Origin: Bacteroidales bacterium
GTDB taxonomy: Bacteria > Bacteroidota > Bacteroidia > Bacteroidales > UBA10428
Direction of reading: 5' to 3'
Length of the DNA: 64,000 bases
Assembly (NCBI GenBank): GCA_016930375.1
Contig: JAFGGU010000060.1
Span: forward strand, 22,171 to 86,170
The notes beneath the pieces are model-generated. The model saw only the letters and a list, made by a program, of their open reading frames with translations. It ran no database searches and was not told the origin of the DNA. A program made the translations under genes and the position numbers. How positions within the stretch are numbered: position 1 is the first letter of the stretch; each line of letters opens with the position of its first letter. This document shows, piece after piece, positions 47,457 to 56,436 of this stretch.

Positions 47457-48662
47457 ATGAAAGAGCAATTTGATCCGGCATCCCGTATCCAGGATATGCT
47501 TCAGTTTGATGAATTTGGGGGCGTTAATCCGGCCATCACCGATTCGGCAACCTACACATTTCTGGATGCTGAAACCATGACCGAAACATTTCTGGGGCAT
47601 ACCGAAGGTTGTTTCCTGTATTCAAGGCATTGGAATCCCAGTAACAAATTCCTGGCTGACGCCATTGCAGCTATGGAGGACACACAGTCAGCATGGGTTA
47701 CAGCATCGGGTATGTCAGCCATTACCTGCTCCATACTGCAGCTATGCAAAGCAGGTGATCATATCATTACAAGTGTGACAACCTATGGCGGAACATTTGC
47801 CTTTCTGAAGAATTATCTTCCCAAATTCAACATTGAAGTATCCTTTGTGGATATTACCGATCTCGATAGTGTTAAAGGCGAGATCAGACCGAATACCCGG
47901 CTTATCTATACAGAATCCATTACAAATCCGCTTTTGCAGGTATCTGACATTCCTTCTCTGGCTTCCATCGCAAGGAACAGGGGCATAATTCTTATGGTGG
48001 ATAATACTTTCACGCCTATGATGATTACGCCGGCCAGGTTGGGCGCAGATATTGTGGTTTACAGCCTGACCAAGTTCATCAATGGAAAAAACGACTGTGT
48101 TGCGGGTGCCATCTGTGGTTCTCTCGATTTTGTAAACAGTCTGTCCAATGTAAATGACGGTACAGCCATGCTAATGGGACCTGTTTTAGATCCTATGCGG
48201 TCATCCTCCATTTTAAAGAACCTCCATACCCTGCACATCCGGATGAAACAGCACAGCAGCAATGCCATGTATATTGCATCGGAACTGAAGAAATTAGGTC
48301 TGGCTGTCCGGTATCCGGGACTTCCGGATCATCCACAGTATACATTACTCAACACGATCCTTAACAAGGAGTATGGTTATGGCGGAATGATTACCCTGGA
48401 GTTGGAATCCTTAGCATTGGCCAATGAATTTATGCGAATGATGCAGATGGAGGGAGTTGGTTATCTTGCAGTAAGTTTGGGTTACTTCAAAACGCTTTTC
48501 AGCAATTCGGGTAAAAGCACATCATCGGAGGTTCCTAAGGAGTTGCAGCGTAAAATGGGATTAACCGAGGGATTGGTGCGATTTTCCATCGGTCTGGATA
48601 ATAACATCAACCGGTCCATGGAAAAAATGAAAGAGTGCATGCGTAAGTTAAATATCATCTGA
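47457..48662 (+). CDS. PLP-dependent Cys/Met metabolism enzyme (gamma-lyase/gamma-synthase family)
   Basis: 401 residues, fold type I. The PLP Lys sits in [17 protein letters not shown]. In most family members this motif ends GHSD; here it reads GKND, a change at two places. Other family features are present: [33 protein letters not shown]. Likely reaction: gamma- or beta-elimination or replacement on methionine, homocysteine or cystathionine (for example methionine gamma-lyase). Exact substrate not settled. A short hairpin (AACAAT/ATTGTT, 48671-48684) follows the stop, and a redoxin gene follows that. Confidence 0.82.
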   Translation: MKEQFDPASRIQDMLQFDEFGGVNPAITDSATYTFLDAETMTETFLGHTEGCFLYSRHWNPSNKFLADAIAAMEDTQSAWVTASGMSAITCSILQLCKAGDHIITSVTTYGGTFAFLKNYLPKFNIEVSFVDITDLDSVKGEIRPNTRLIYTESITNPLLQVSDIPSLASIARNRGIILMVDNTFTPMMITPARLGADIVVYSLTKFINGKNDCVAGAICGSLDFVNSLSNVNDGTAMLMGPVLDPMRSSSILKNLHTLHIRMKQHSSNAMYIASELKKLGLAVRYPGLPDHPQYTLLNTILNKEYGYGGMITLELESLALANEFMRMMQMEGVGYLAVSLGYFKTLFSNSGKSTSSEVPKELQRKMGLTEGLVRFSIGLDNNINRSMEKMKECMRKLNII

Positions 48663-48718
48663 CTCCGGAACAATCCATTGTTTTAAGTGTTAATGCTAAA
48701 TACACAAAATCTTCATTT

Positions 48719-49300
48719 ATGGATTACACCCTTCCTCTTAGGGCTAAAGCGCCTGATTTCGAATTGAAAGCCACTGACGGAAAAAACTATAGGTTATCGG
48801 ATTTTAACGTATCCAGGTACCTGGTGGTTTTTTTCACCTGCAATCACTGTCCTTATGTGCTGGGGTCCGATGAAATTACCAGGCAAACTGCCTTGAAGTA
48901 TAAGCCACTGGGAGTAGATTTCGTTGCCATCAATTCTAACAGTGCAAACACCTATCGTGAAGATGATTACGAACATATGGTAAAACGGATGCAGCAATAT
49001 CAGTTTCCGTGGATTTACCTTCACGATGAAACGCAGGAAATAGCTAAAAAGTACGGAGCTTTGCGGACTCCTCACTTCTATGTTTTTGATGAGCTCAGGA
49101 GAATGGTTTACACGGGAAGGGGAGTTGATAATCCAAAAGATGCAAAAAATGCAAAGGTTTTCGATCTTGACCGGGCACTGGATGAACTCACCAGTGGCAA
49201 AGAAATCAGCATCAAACTGACAAACCCGATCGGATGCAACGTTAAATGGGAAGGCATGGATCCGCACTGGATGCCTGCTGAAGCCAGGGATCTGGCATAA
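48719..49300 (+). CDS. Thioredoxin-fold redoxin (AhpC/TSA-like)
   Basis: 193 residues, no signal peptide. The thioredoxin fold has CNHC in [13 protein letters not shown] as the active dithiol, then [14 protein letters not shown], a cis-Pro loop with [10 protein letters not shown], and [10 protein letters not shown]. Such proteins reduce peroxides or disulfides in the cytoplasm; the CNHCPYV form is a known redoxin branch. One further Cys near the C-terminus (PIGCNVKW). It is 56 bases downstream of the PLP enzyme on the same strand, so may be coexpressed. Confidence 0.85.
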   Translation: MDYTLPLRAKAPDFELKATDGKNYRLSDFNVSRYLVVFFTCNHCPYVLGSDEITRQTALKYKPLGVDFVAINSNSANTYREDDYEHMVKRMQQYQFPWIYLHDETQEIAKKYGALRTPHFYVFDELRRMVYTGRGVDNPKDAKNAKVFDLDRALDELTSGKEISIKLTNPIGCNVKWEGMDPHWMPAEARDLA

Positions 49301-49328
49301 AGGCAGATTGAGCATCAGCGGGGAACCG

Positions 49329-50327
49329 TCAGGCACCCCGAAATCCCCTGAAGTACTTCATAAACTGAATCCTTTCATAGGCTGCAGGATTAGCGGTTTT
49401 GGCCTGGCTCATAATTCCCCGGAACTGGCTGATCTGGTCCATTCTTTTATCAGCCATCCAGTTCTCCAGTTCATCCAGCATCATCTGAATCTGATCCGGT
49501 CCGTTGACATAAACAGTGGAAGCAACTTCAACGGCGTCTGCACCGGCCAGCAATTGCTTAATCAGCGCGGACCCGTCATGAACCCCTGTGGATGCGCATA
49601 AGCTGCAACCTGACCGGCCTGAAAGTATGCCCATCCACCGCAATGAAAGATACAGGTCGGAAGGATTGCTTAATACTGCGCCGGCAGTGAACTCAAGAGA
49701 GTCAATATCGATATCGGGATTGTAAAAACGATTGAAGAGAACAAGCCCGTCAATGCCCGAGTTGGAGATCTTTTGCAGGAAAGAGGCCAGGTTGGAAAAA
49801 TAATAACTGAGTTTGACAATCACAGGAATGGAGACCTGCTTTTTCACCTCTTTAATGATTTCGAAATAGATTTTTTCATTATCTTCTGTGGAGCGGCTGA
49901 AATCGCTGGGAAGGATAAATACATTCAGTTCAATGGCATCGGCACCTGCCTGCTGAATCTTACCCGGAAAATAGGTCCATTGCGAAGCGGTAATGCAGTT
50001 AACAGAAGCAATAACAGGGATGTTCACGCCTTTTTTGGCTTTCCGGATGTAGTCGAGATATTTGGTGGCGGGTTCGTCGGGTGATTCCATATATTCATAG
50101 AAATCTACTGTTTCAGGGTACAGAAATCCCTCGGAACTCATCCGGTGCATGTTAGCATTCATTTCCTTCAGGATCTCCTCTTCAAAGAGAGATTTGAGAA
50201 CTACTGCAGCAGCTCCCTTGTTTTCAAGCTCCTGAATGTTTTCAATGGTATCAGAAAGTCCTGAACTTCCAATAATAATAGGATTCTTCAGTTTAAGACC
50301 TGCAAAAACAGTTGTTAGATCAGCCAT
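49329..50327 (-). CDS. Dihydroorotate dehydrogenase-like flavoprotein without catalytic Cys
   Basis: 332 residues, FMN TIM-barrel of the DHOD/PreA family. Where class 1 enzymes have ELNxSCPN with the catalytic Cys, this protein has ELNVFILPSD (residues 133-142), so the Cys and its neighbours are replaced. Other barrel features remain: ASVNCITASQW, IVKLSYYFSN, FNRFYNPDID and a C-terminal GADAVEVASTVYVNG. It is thus unlikely to be the pyrimidine enzyme PyrD and may act on another substrate; the annotation DHOD-like is safe. It diverges from the SPOR gene across a promoter palindrome. Confidence 0.85.
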   Translation of the reverse strand: MADLTTVFAGLKLKNPIIIGSSGLSDTIENIQELENKGAAAVVLKSLFEEEILKEMNANMHRMSSEGFLYPETVDFYEYMESPDEPATKYLDYIRKAKKGVNIPVIASVNCITASQWTYFPGKIQQAGADAIELNVFILPSDFSRSTEDNEKIYFEIIKEVKKQVSIPVIVKLSYYFSNLASFLQKISNSGIDGLVLFNRFYNPDIDIDSLEFTAGAVLSNPSDLYLSLRWMGILSGRSGCSLCASTGVHDGSALIKQLLAGADAVEVASTVYVNGPDQIQMMLDELENWMADKRMDQISQFRGIMSQAKTANPAAYERIQFMKYFRGFRGA

Positions 50328-50380
50328 ACGGGTTGTTTTAATTAGTATAAGTAAATTTATTAAAAGTTACCATGAAAAGG

Positions 50381-50393
50381 CTATTGTCAATAA
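50381..50393. promoter_or_regulatory. Operator-like palindrome CTATTGTCAATAA
   Basis: TATTG-T-CAATA is a perfect 11-base inverted repeat. It covers the TTG (50384-50386) of the promoter for the SPOR gene. The same sequence, differing in one outer base, occurs at 53598-53610. Confidence 0.5.
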
Positions 50394-50412
50394 CCTAATT
50401 TTCATAAATTTG
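50384..50412 (+). promoter_or_regulatory. Promoter of the SPOR lipoprotein gene
   Basis: TTG at 50384-50386, exact TAAATTTG at 50405-50412, 18-base spacing. Leader about 44 bases. The TTG is inside the palindrome at 50381-50393. Confidence 0.6.
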
Positions 50413-50462
50413 TTTGAATTGAATAATTAAATTCTGAGTTATATCTAACAATACCCAAACCG

Positions 50463-50927
50463 ATGAAAAAGATATTCTTTCTGCTTGTCATGAGTCTATT
50501 GCTTTGCAACGGATGCAAGTTTTTCAGGGGCAAATCTGCCAAGACCATTGATACCATAACTGCCGACACAACTACAGAAGAAATCATTGACTCTGCTGAC
50601 TTATATACGGGAATAGGGGATGCATCTGTCATTGAACAGTCAGCGCCGGTTGTCCAGATGCCTGCCTCTGCACCTGTTACCCAAAGGACAAGTGCTTTAG
50701 GCGGAACCTATTACATGATCGTTGGCTGTTTTACGGTTCAGAATAATGCCGACAAATTTGCAGAGAAATTGAGGGGTGAAGGGTTTAGTCCGCAGATCAT
50801 TTCGGGAAACAACAATTTCCAGATGGTTTCCGCAAAATCATACAACAGTTACCGTGAGAGTGTGGCCGATCTGGATAAATTCCGCAACGAGGTAACTCCC
50901 AATGCCTGGGTTTACCTTCAACGATGA
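50463..50927 (+). CDS. SPOR-domain lipoprotein
   Basis: 154 residues. Lipoprotein signal with lipobox LCNGC (Cys near 19), a Thr/Ala/Glu-rich linker (25-75), then a SPOR domain (about 78-152): YYMIVGCFTVQNNADKFAEKLRGEGF, PQIISGNNNFQMVS, YRESVADLDKFR. SPOR domains bind denuded peptidoglycan, often at the division site. Probably an outer-membrane-anchored wall-binding protein. Its stop is three bases from that of the convergent pfk gene. Confidence 0.88.
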   Translation: MKKIFFLLVMSLLLCNGCKFFRGKSAKTIDTITADTTTEEIIDSADLYTGIGDASVIEQSAPVVQMPASAPVTQRTSALGGTYYMIVGCFTVQNNADKFAEKLRGEGFSPQIISGNNNFQMVSAKSYNSYRESVADLDKFRNEVTPNAWVYLQR

Positions 50928-50930
50928 CCT

Positions 50931-52139
50931 TTACGAATTCCCGGTCATTATAAACAACGGCTGGAATTCAAAGCTTTTGTAATGCGGACGGTACCGCTCC
51001 ACATTATAATACCTTTTAATATCAATTACCTTGTTGGTGCTTGTAACCACATCAATAGGCGCGTTGTCATATCTTCCGTTTCTTAATACCACGAGCCGGC
51101 CATGTATGCCCTTCAGGATCAAGTCAAGGGCAAGATTGCCATAGGCCATGGGCACTATGGAATCAATTGCATCGGGATCACCACCCCTGACAAGATAGCC
51201 AAGTTGCTGGTAGATTGTATTTACTCTCTGACCGTTACAATACTTGGGGGATAATTCCCTGATTTTATCGGAGACCAATTCTCCAATGCCCCCGTGCAAG
51301 CTATGGCCATATACATCTTTGTTATCGTTCACCAGGGTTCGTTCATTCATGCCGATCATTTTGGAACCCTCAGAAACCAATACTACTGAATAATGACTGG
51401 GGTTTTTATACCGGTCCTCGATGAGCAGGGTTGTCAGAAGATCCGGATCAAATTTGTGTTCCGGGATAACACAACGATTGGCTGCTCCTGCCATGGTGGG
51501 GAGCATGGCTGTAAATCCGGCGTACCTGCCGAAGACCTCGATAACCAAAATCCGTTCATGAGAGCCGGCTGAAGTACGCAACGTATTGCACATCTGAATG
51601 GTACGGGTAACGCAGGTACTGAATCCAATACAGTAATCGGTCCCTGGAACATCATTGTCCATGGTTTTCGGAATGGCAACAACTTTCACACCTTCGGAAT
51701 ACAATCTGACGCCATAGCTGAGCGTATCGTCCCCACCAATGGGAATAAGGTATTCCACGCCCAGGTACTCCAGGTTTTTGATCACCTCCTCGGTAAGGTC
51801 ATTTACCTCATTTTTGTACTTGTCCTTATATTGAGGTGGAACATTGGCCTTCAGAACGTGACTCGGTCTGGTTCGTGAGGTATGTATGAAAGTCCCCCCT
51901 GTACGGCCTGCTTTATTGACGATTTCTTCGGTCAGCACCATGTACTTGTCACTGTTATCCGCTTTCTTATCGCGAACCAATTCCATGATACCCGCCCAAC
52001 CTCTACGTAAGCCGATAACCTGGTAACCTTCGCGTAACGCTCTGATTGTTATAGCCCTGATAGCCGGATTAAGACCTGGAACATCACCGCCTCCTGTAAG
52101 AATCGCTATAGAGCCTTTTTTCTTATTTGTCTGAGCCAT
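50931..52139 (-). CDS. pfkA: 6-phosphofructokinase with pyrophosphate-type signature
   Basis: 402 residues, against 320 in E. coli PfkA. Phosphoryl donor residues: GGDDT (Asp138; ATP enzymes have Gly here) and PKTMDND (Lys158; ATP enzymes have Gly). Both are the residues known for PPi-dependent enzymes. The catalytic Asp161 and GTDYCIGF are present. It likely phosphorylates fructose-6-phosphate with PPi, reversibly. The paired gene at 52278-53498 has the same two residues. A terminator (52233-52251) lies between them, so they are separate transcripts. Confidence 0.9.
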   Translation of the reverse strand: MAQTNKKKGSIAILTGGGDVPGLNPAIRAITIRALREGYQVIGLRRGWAGIMELVRDKKADNSDKYMVLTEEIVNKAGRTGGTFIHTSRTRPSHVLKANVPPQYKDKYKNEVNDLTEEVIKNLEYLGVEYLIPIGGDDTLSYGVRLYSEGVKVVAIPKTMDNDVPGTDYCIGFSTCVTRTIQMCNTLRTSAGSHERILVIEVFGRYAGFTAMLPTMAGAANRCVIPEHKFDPDLLTTLLIEDRYKNPSHYSVVLVSEGSKMIGMNERTLVNDNKDVYGHSLHGGIGELVSDKIRELSPKYCNGQRVNTIYQQLGYLVRGGDPDAIDSIVPMAYGNLALDLILKGIHGRLVVLRNGRYDNAPIDVVTSTNKVIDIKRYYNVERYRPHYKSFEFQPLFIMTGNS

Positions 52140-52232
52140 GGGAAATGATTTATCGGATTTAACAAATTCATCCCAATAAAGATACAGAAATTTTTAAATA
52201 AAGAGGTTGTGTCAAAAGATTGAAAAAAAAAG

Positions 52233-52251
52233 CGTAGTTGAAAACTACGCC
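52233..52251 (-). terminator. Terminator of the upstream pfk gene
   Basis: GCGTAGTT pairs with AACTACGC around a GAA loop, eight perfect pairs. Read on the minus strand it is followed by a run of nine T, so it stops the transcript of the gene at 52278-53498. Confidence 0.85.
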
Positions 52252-52277
52252 TAAAAATGTTATCTTTTACAGGTTAG

Positions 52278-53498
52278 CTACCAGTTCAGGATCTTTTTGA
52301 AATCATATTCCTCCGGTTCAGCAAGGTATTTCTTGGCTGCCTTGTAATCATTCTTTGTGATATAATTCAGGCTGTTTTCGAATACCAGCTTGTTTTTGGC
52401 TGAATCCATATTCACAAGACGGGGTTTTACTTTCCCGTTTTCATCCTCCACATCTTTTAGGTAAAGCGGCATCACATCACCCTCCGGAGTTTGTGTTACC
52501 ATGCAACCTGTGGCACCCTCCTGGTACAATTTCATGACGCCCATGCCCAGGATGCTGGCATAGGAAAGATCATAGGCAATAGGCCTTACACAGCGAAGCT
52601 CATAACCGATTTCGTTGGGCCGGCTCTTTAGCGAAAGGCCGAGTTTTTTGAGTTTCCGCTGAACCAGCATATTGAAGATGTGAGCTTTGCTCACATTACC
52701 CAGTTCGGGGTGACCATGATCATCATACGTGAAATTTATCCCGGTTCCTTCAATTTCTTCATCACTCATGAAATGGAAAACACCTTCACTGACAATAGCC
52801 ACACCGTATTCGACACCCATCAGCTTGCGTTTGACCATCGATGATATGATCATCCGGGTAATGGCATCAAAGGTGACCTTGGTTTTGTTGAACATTTCAG
52901 GAATGATGATCATGGGATAATGGCAGGCTGTTCCGATGCCCAGTGCCAGATGTCCGGCTTCACGGCCCATGGCTGAAACCACAAACCAGTTCCCGCTGGT
53001 GCGTGCATCTTCATACAGTGTGGTACCGATCCTGACACCTTCTTCTTTTGCAGTATGATAACCAAAGGTAGGAGTGCCTTCAGGTAAAGGAAGGTCATTG
53101 TCAATGGTTTTTGGAACATGGATGTTGGAAAGCTTTAGCTTGTTAGCCAGCATGAATTTGCTAATCCTGTTGGCTGTTGAAGCTGTATCATCACCGCCGA
53201 TGGTCACCAGTAACCTAATGTTGTTGTTTACAAAAAAGTCGGTTTTGAATTCCTCGTCCTTGGGTTTATACCGGCTCATCTTTAAGGCTGAACCGCCCCT
53301 GCTGTAAATGAGGTCGGCGAAATCAAAATCGAGTTTTTCGAAATTGGGCTTATCTGTAAAAATAGTCTTGTAACCTTCATGAATACCCAGCACTTCATAT
53401 CCTGCGGTCAGAAATATTTTAGTCACCGATGCGACTACCGTGTTAATACCGGGTGCGGGACCACCGGCACATAAGATTGCGACTGATTCTTTCATCAT
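52278..53498 (-). CDS. Second 6-phosphofructokinase, pyrophosphate-type
   Basis: 406 residues. GGDDT (Asp104) and PKTIDND (Lys130, catalytic Asp133) again show the PPi-type residues. It differs from its neighbour after this motif: PEGTPTFGYHTA replaces the GTDYCIGF segment, and the start is CAGGPAPGINT. This places it in another branch, so it is not a recent duplicate. It may have another sugar phosphate as substrate (sedoheptulose-7-phosphate is used by some PPi enzymes). Divergent from an MFS gene across a palindrome. Confidence 0.88.
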   Translation of the reverse strand: MMKESVAILCAGGPAPGINTVVASVTKIFLTAGYEVLGIHEGYKTIFTDKPNFEKLDFDFADLIYSRGGSALKMSRYKPKDEEFKTDFFVNNNIRLLVTIGGDDTASTANRISKFMLANKLKLSNIHVPKTIDNDLPLPEGTPTFGYHTAKEEGVRIGTTLYEDARTSGNWFVVSAMGREAGHLALGIGTACHYPMIIIPEMFNKTKVTFDAITRMIISSMVKRKLMGVEYGVAIVSEGVFHFMSDEEIEGTGINFTYDDHGHPELGNVSKAHIFNMLVQRKLKKLGLSLKSRPNEIGYELRCVRPIAYDLSYASILGMGVMKLYQEGATGCMVTQTPEGDVMPLYLKDVEDENGKVKPRLVNMDSAKNKLVFENSLNYITKNDYKAAKKYLAEPEEYDFKKILNW

Positions 53499-53597
53499 GT
53501 TTTAATAGCTTATTGATTGAGTAATGAATGAATAAAACTAAGGTTTGCAAATATGTAAATATATTTTAAAATTGTATACATAAGATTAACAATATTA

Positions 53598-53610
53598 CTA
53601 TTGTCAATAG
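53598..53610. promoter_or_regulatory. Operator-like palindrome CTATTGTCAATAG
   Basis: Perfect 13-base inverted repeat CTATTG-T-CAATAG between the divergent pfk and MFS genes, just upstream of the MFS -7 box. Matches 12 of 13 bases of the site at 50381-50393. Confidence 0.5.
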
Positions 53611-53629
53611 GCTGGTATAAGAAAAACCA

Positions 53630-53637
53630 TATATTTG
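53630..53637 (+). promoter_or_regulatory. -7 promoter box of the MFS gene
   Basis: TATATTTG, exact to TAnnTTTG, 27 bases before the ATG at 53664. The nearest TTG (53601) is 26 bases away, longer than usual, and lies in the palindrome. Confidence 0.45.
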
Positions 53638-53663
53638 ACCCCAACAATTCAATAACTGAAAAA

Positions 53664-55013
53664 ATGAGCTATTTACGTGACAAGTTCTGGTTCAGGTGGA
53701 GTATGTTACTGCTGGTCAGTTTGGTGATGGCTGCCAATTATTACTTTTATGACGCCTTAACTCCAATAAAATCAGTGCTTTCAGAACATCTTGGTTTCAG
53801 CTCAACGGATTACGGGATAGTTCAGGGATTTTATGCTTTTCCGAACACCTTTTTACTGATGGCGATCCTGGGGGGAATAATCCTTGACCGAATCGGAATC
53901 AGGATAACGGGAACCGTTTTTGTGACATTCATGCTGATTGGAGCCTGGCTTACCTTATACGGTGCTTCAGGTGCTTATAACAACGGGGGACCCGGCCATG
54001 CATTTATGGGTTCTTTCCTTAAACAATTCTCTCCATCCGTTAAAATGATGGCCCTGGGCATGCTTTTTTTTGGTCTAGGCGCAGAGACCAGTATTGTAGT
54101 TTTTAACAAGGTCCTTGTGAAGTGGTTTAAGGGTCGTGAAATTGCGTTGGCTTTTGCCATCAATCTGGGCATTGCAAGGTTCGGCACTGCCCTGGCCATT
54201 AAACTTGGTCCCCGTTTTGCCGAAAGGGACTGGCTGATGCCCATCTGGTTTGGGGTATTGCTGCTTTCTATTACCTTCCTGGCCTTCCTGATTTATTTGG
54301 TGAATGATTACAGGCTCGACCGGCAGATCAAGGATGACAATCCACAAATGGATGAAACTGAAAAATTCCGCATCACTGATGTCACCAACCTGTTAAAGAT
54401 CAAATCATTTATATACATTGCCCTGCTTTGCGTAACTTTTTATGCGGCATTTTTTCCCTTCCTCAAGTATGCTCCCGATTTTTTCCTCAATAAGTTCGGC
54501 GTGTCTCCTAAAACCAGCGGTGATATAACTTTTTGGCTTCCCATCGGCACAGTCCTTTTTACACCCATCTTCGGCTGGCTGGTTGACAAGCGGGGACGCG
54601 CTGCAAGCCTTATGATCCTCGGATCTTTCATACTTATTGCGGTCCACCTGATCTTCGCCTTTACAAAATTTAACCCATACCCTTTATGTATTTTGCTGGG
54701 AGTTGCCTTCTCACTGGTGCCGGCAGCCATGTGGCCCAGTGTCGCCCGCATCGTCAGTGAAAACAGGCTTGGTACGGCCTATGGAATCATGTTCAGTCTT
54801 CAGAATCTCGGACTTTTCGCCATTCCGATACTGGCAGGACGCATACTTGATATTACCAACAAGGATATTGTCGCCGGGCAGCCCCTGAATTACACCATCA
54901 CCATGGTCCTTTTTTCCAGCCTTGGAATTGTGGCTTTGTTCTTTGCATTCCTGTTGCGGAAAGAAGATAAGACATCGGGGTACGGACTGGAACTGCCGGT
55001 TAAGAAAGTTTAG
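53664..55013 (+). CDS. MFS transporter
   Basis: 449 residues with about 12 membrane helices. The ATG at 53664 is chosen because a promoter -7 box (53630-53637) would lie inside a longer frame that begins with TTG at 53601. Visible: LGFSSTDYGIVQGFYAFPNT, ILDRIGIRITG (motif A-like), GWLVDKRGRAASLMILG and a C-terminal GTAYGIMFSLQNLGLFAIP. The family is MFS with an NNP/OFA-like look; substrate unknown. A link to the divergent Pfk would suggest a sugar or phosphate compound, but that is a guess. A heptamer array follows the stop. Confidence 0.8.
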   Translation: MSYLRDKFWFRWSMLLLVSLVMAANYYFYDALTPIKSVLSEHLGFSSTDYGIVQGFYAFPNTFLLMAILGGIILDRIGIRITGTVFVTFMLIGAWLTLYGASGAYNNGGPGHAFMGSFLKQFSPSVKMMALGMLFFGLGAETSIVVFNKVLVKWFKGREIALAFAINLGIARFGTALAIKLGPRFAERDWLMPIWFGVLLLSITFLAFLIYLVNDYRLDRQIKDDNPQMDETEKFRITDVTNLLKIKSFIYIALLCVTFYAAFFPFLKYAPDFFLNKFGVSPKTSGDITFWLPIGTVLFTPIFGWLVDKRGRAASLMILGSFILIAVHLIFAFTKFNPYPLCILLGVAFSLVPAAMWPSVARIVSENRLGTAYGIMFSLQNLGLFAIPILAGRILDITNKDIVAGQPLNYTITMVLFSSLGIVALFFAFLLRKEDKTSGYGLELPVKKV

Positions 55014-55128
55014 GCTATAGGCTGTAGGTTGTAGGTTGTAAGTTGTAGGTTGTAAGTTGTAAGTTGTAGGTTGTAAGTTGTAGGTTGTAGGTTGTAGGTT
55101 GTAGTCTTTAATCTTCAATCTTCAATCT
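55014..55128. repeat. Period-7 array (units GTAGGTT/GTAAGTT)
   Basis: From 55024 to 55100 there are eleven consecutive heptamers, seven GTAGGTT and four GTAAGTT, then a partial unit, with degenerate units before (GCTATAG, GCTGTAG) and an ATCTTCA-type heptamer pair after (from about 55110). It fills the gap between the stops of two convergent genes. Confidence 0.9.
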
Positions 55129-55129
55129 G

Positions 55130-56392
55130 CTATCTAAATATGATCTGTCTCCGGTCCGGCCCCAGGGATACAATCGTTACCGGAATGCCGGTTTCCTTTT
55201 CAACAAACTCTATATACCGGATAAGTTCTGAAGGTATGTCTGATTTTTCGGTAATCTCGGATACGTCCCTTTTCCAGCCTTTCATTTCGACATATTCCGG
55301 TGAATCGACTTCCTGCAGGTCGTATGGGATCTGCTCCATGATTCGGCCCTGCACCTTATATCCTGTGCAGATTTTTATGATATCGAAATCAGAAAGCACA
55401 TCTGCTTTTGTCATGATCAGCTGGGTCACACCATTGATCAGTATGGAATACCTGAGTGCGACCATGTCAAGCCATCCACACCGGCGAGGCCTGCCTGTCG
55501 TTGCTCCGTATTCATGTCCCTTTTCCCGAAGCGTGTTACCGGTTTCGTCATCCAGTTCCGTTGGAAACGGACCGCTTCCCACCCGTGTGCAATAAGCCTT
55601 AAAAACTCCAAATACTTCGCCGATCCGCGAAGGGGCGATGCCAAGTCCTGTACATGCGCCCGCACTGATGGTGTTGGATGAGGTTACGAAAGGATAGGAA
55701 CCAAAATCAATATCCAGCATGGTTCCCTGCGCTCCCTCGGCAAGAACCCTTTTGCCATCGGACAACAAATGGTTCACCTCGTATTCACTGTCGATAATGG
55801 TATATTTGCGGATTTCATCGATTCCTTCAAACCATTCTTTTTCCTGTTCTTCAATATTGTAACTGAAATTATACATCCGGAGCAGAGCTATATGCTTTTG
55901 CTTCAAATGGTTGTATTTTTCTTTGAAATCAGATTGCAGGATATCGCCGACTCTTAATCCGTTTCTTCCGGTTTTATCCATATAGGTAGGACCAATGCCC
56001 TTCAGCGTGCTTCCGATTTTTGTCAAACCCTTGGCGGCTTCTGACGCTGCATCAAGAATCCGGTGAGAAGGAAGGATCAGGTGCGCTTTTCTGGATATCT
56101 GCAGCTTGTTCTGCAAAGGAACGCCAAGCTTGTAAATCGATGTGGTCTCCTTCTTAAAGATCACAGGATCGATGACAACGCCATTTCCGATTATATTAAT
56201 CTGATTTGCATGAAAGATACCCGACGGAATGGAATGCAGAACATGCTTTATTTCATTGAATTCCAGCGAATGCCCTGCATTGGGGCCTCCCTGGAAACGG
56301 GTTATTACATCGTAGTTCGGAGTTAATACATCCACTATTTTTCCTTTGCCTTCATCACCCCACTGAAGGCCTAATACAACGTCTGCTTTCAT
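55130..56392 (-). CDS. purA: Adenylosuccinate synthase
   Basis: 420 residues, standard length. GTP-dependent first step from IMP to AMP. The ATG at 56392 begins MKADVVLGLQWGDEGKGK, which holds the GDEGKGK loop at the N-terminus as in the family; a longer frame to 56440 has no reason. Other motifs: GPNAGHSLEF, LKGIGPTYMDK, AEGAQGTMLDIDFGSYPFVTSS split in family form, and TGRPRRCGWLD. It follows the Fur-family gene by 44 bases on the same strand and may share its transcript. Confidence 0.96.
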   Translation of the reverse strand: MKADVVLGLQWGDEGKGKIVDVLTPNYDVITRFQGGPNAGHSLEFNEIKHVLHSIPSGIFHANQINIIGNGVVIDPVIFKKETTSIYKLGVPLQNKLQISRKAHLILPSHRILDAASEAAKGLTKIGSTLKGIGPTYMDKTGRNGLRVGDILQSDFKEKYNHLKQKHIALLRMYNFSYNIEEQEKEWFEGIDEIRKYTIIDSEYEVNHLLSDGKRVLAEGAQGTMLDIDFGSYPFVTSSNTISAGACTGLGIAPSRIGEVFGVFKAYCTRVGSGPFPTELDDETGNTLREKGHEYGATTGRPRRCGWLDMVALRYSILINGVTQLIMTKADVLSDFDIIKICTGYKVQGRIMEQIPYDLQEVDSPEYVEMKGWKRDVSEITEKSDIPSELIRYIEFVEKETGIPVTIVSLGPDRRQIIFR

Positions 56393-56436
56393 ACTGTCCC
56401 CGGGAATTAAAACTGCCTTCGAAGGTAATAATTTTT

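Noticed and set aside
48798..48870. CNHCPYV motif as a novel active site
   Set aside because: This is a known redoxin branch; not unusual.
54711..55118. An open frame on the minus strand whose start is a repeated LQPTTYN peptide
   Set aside because: It is only the translation of the GTARGTT heptamer array and runs into the MFS gene in another frame; no start signal or homology.
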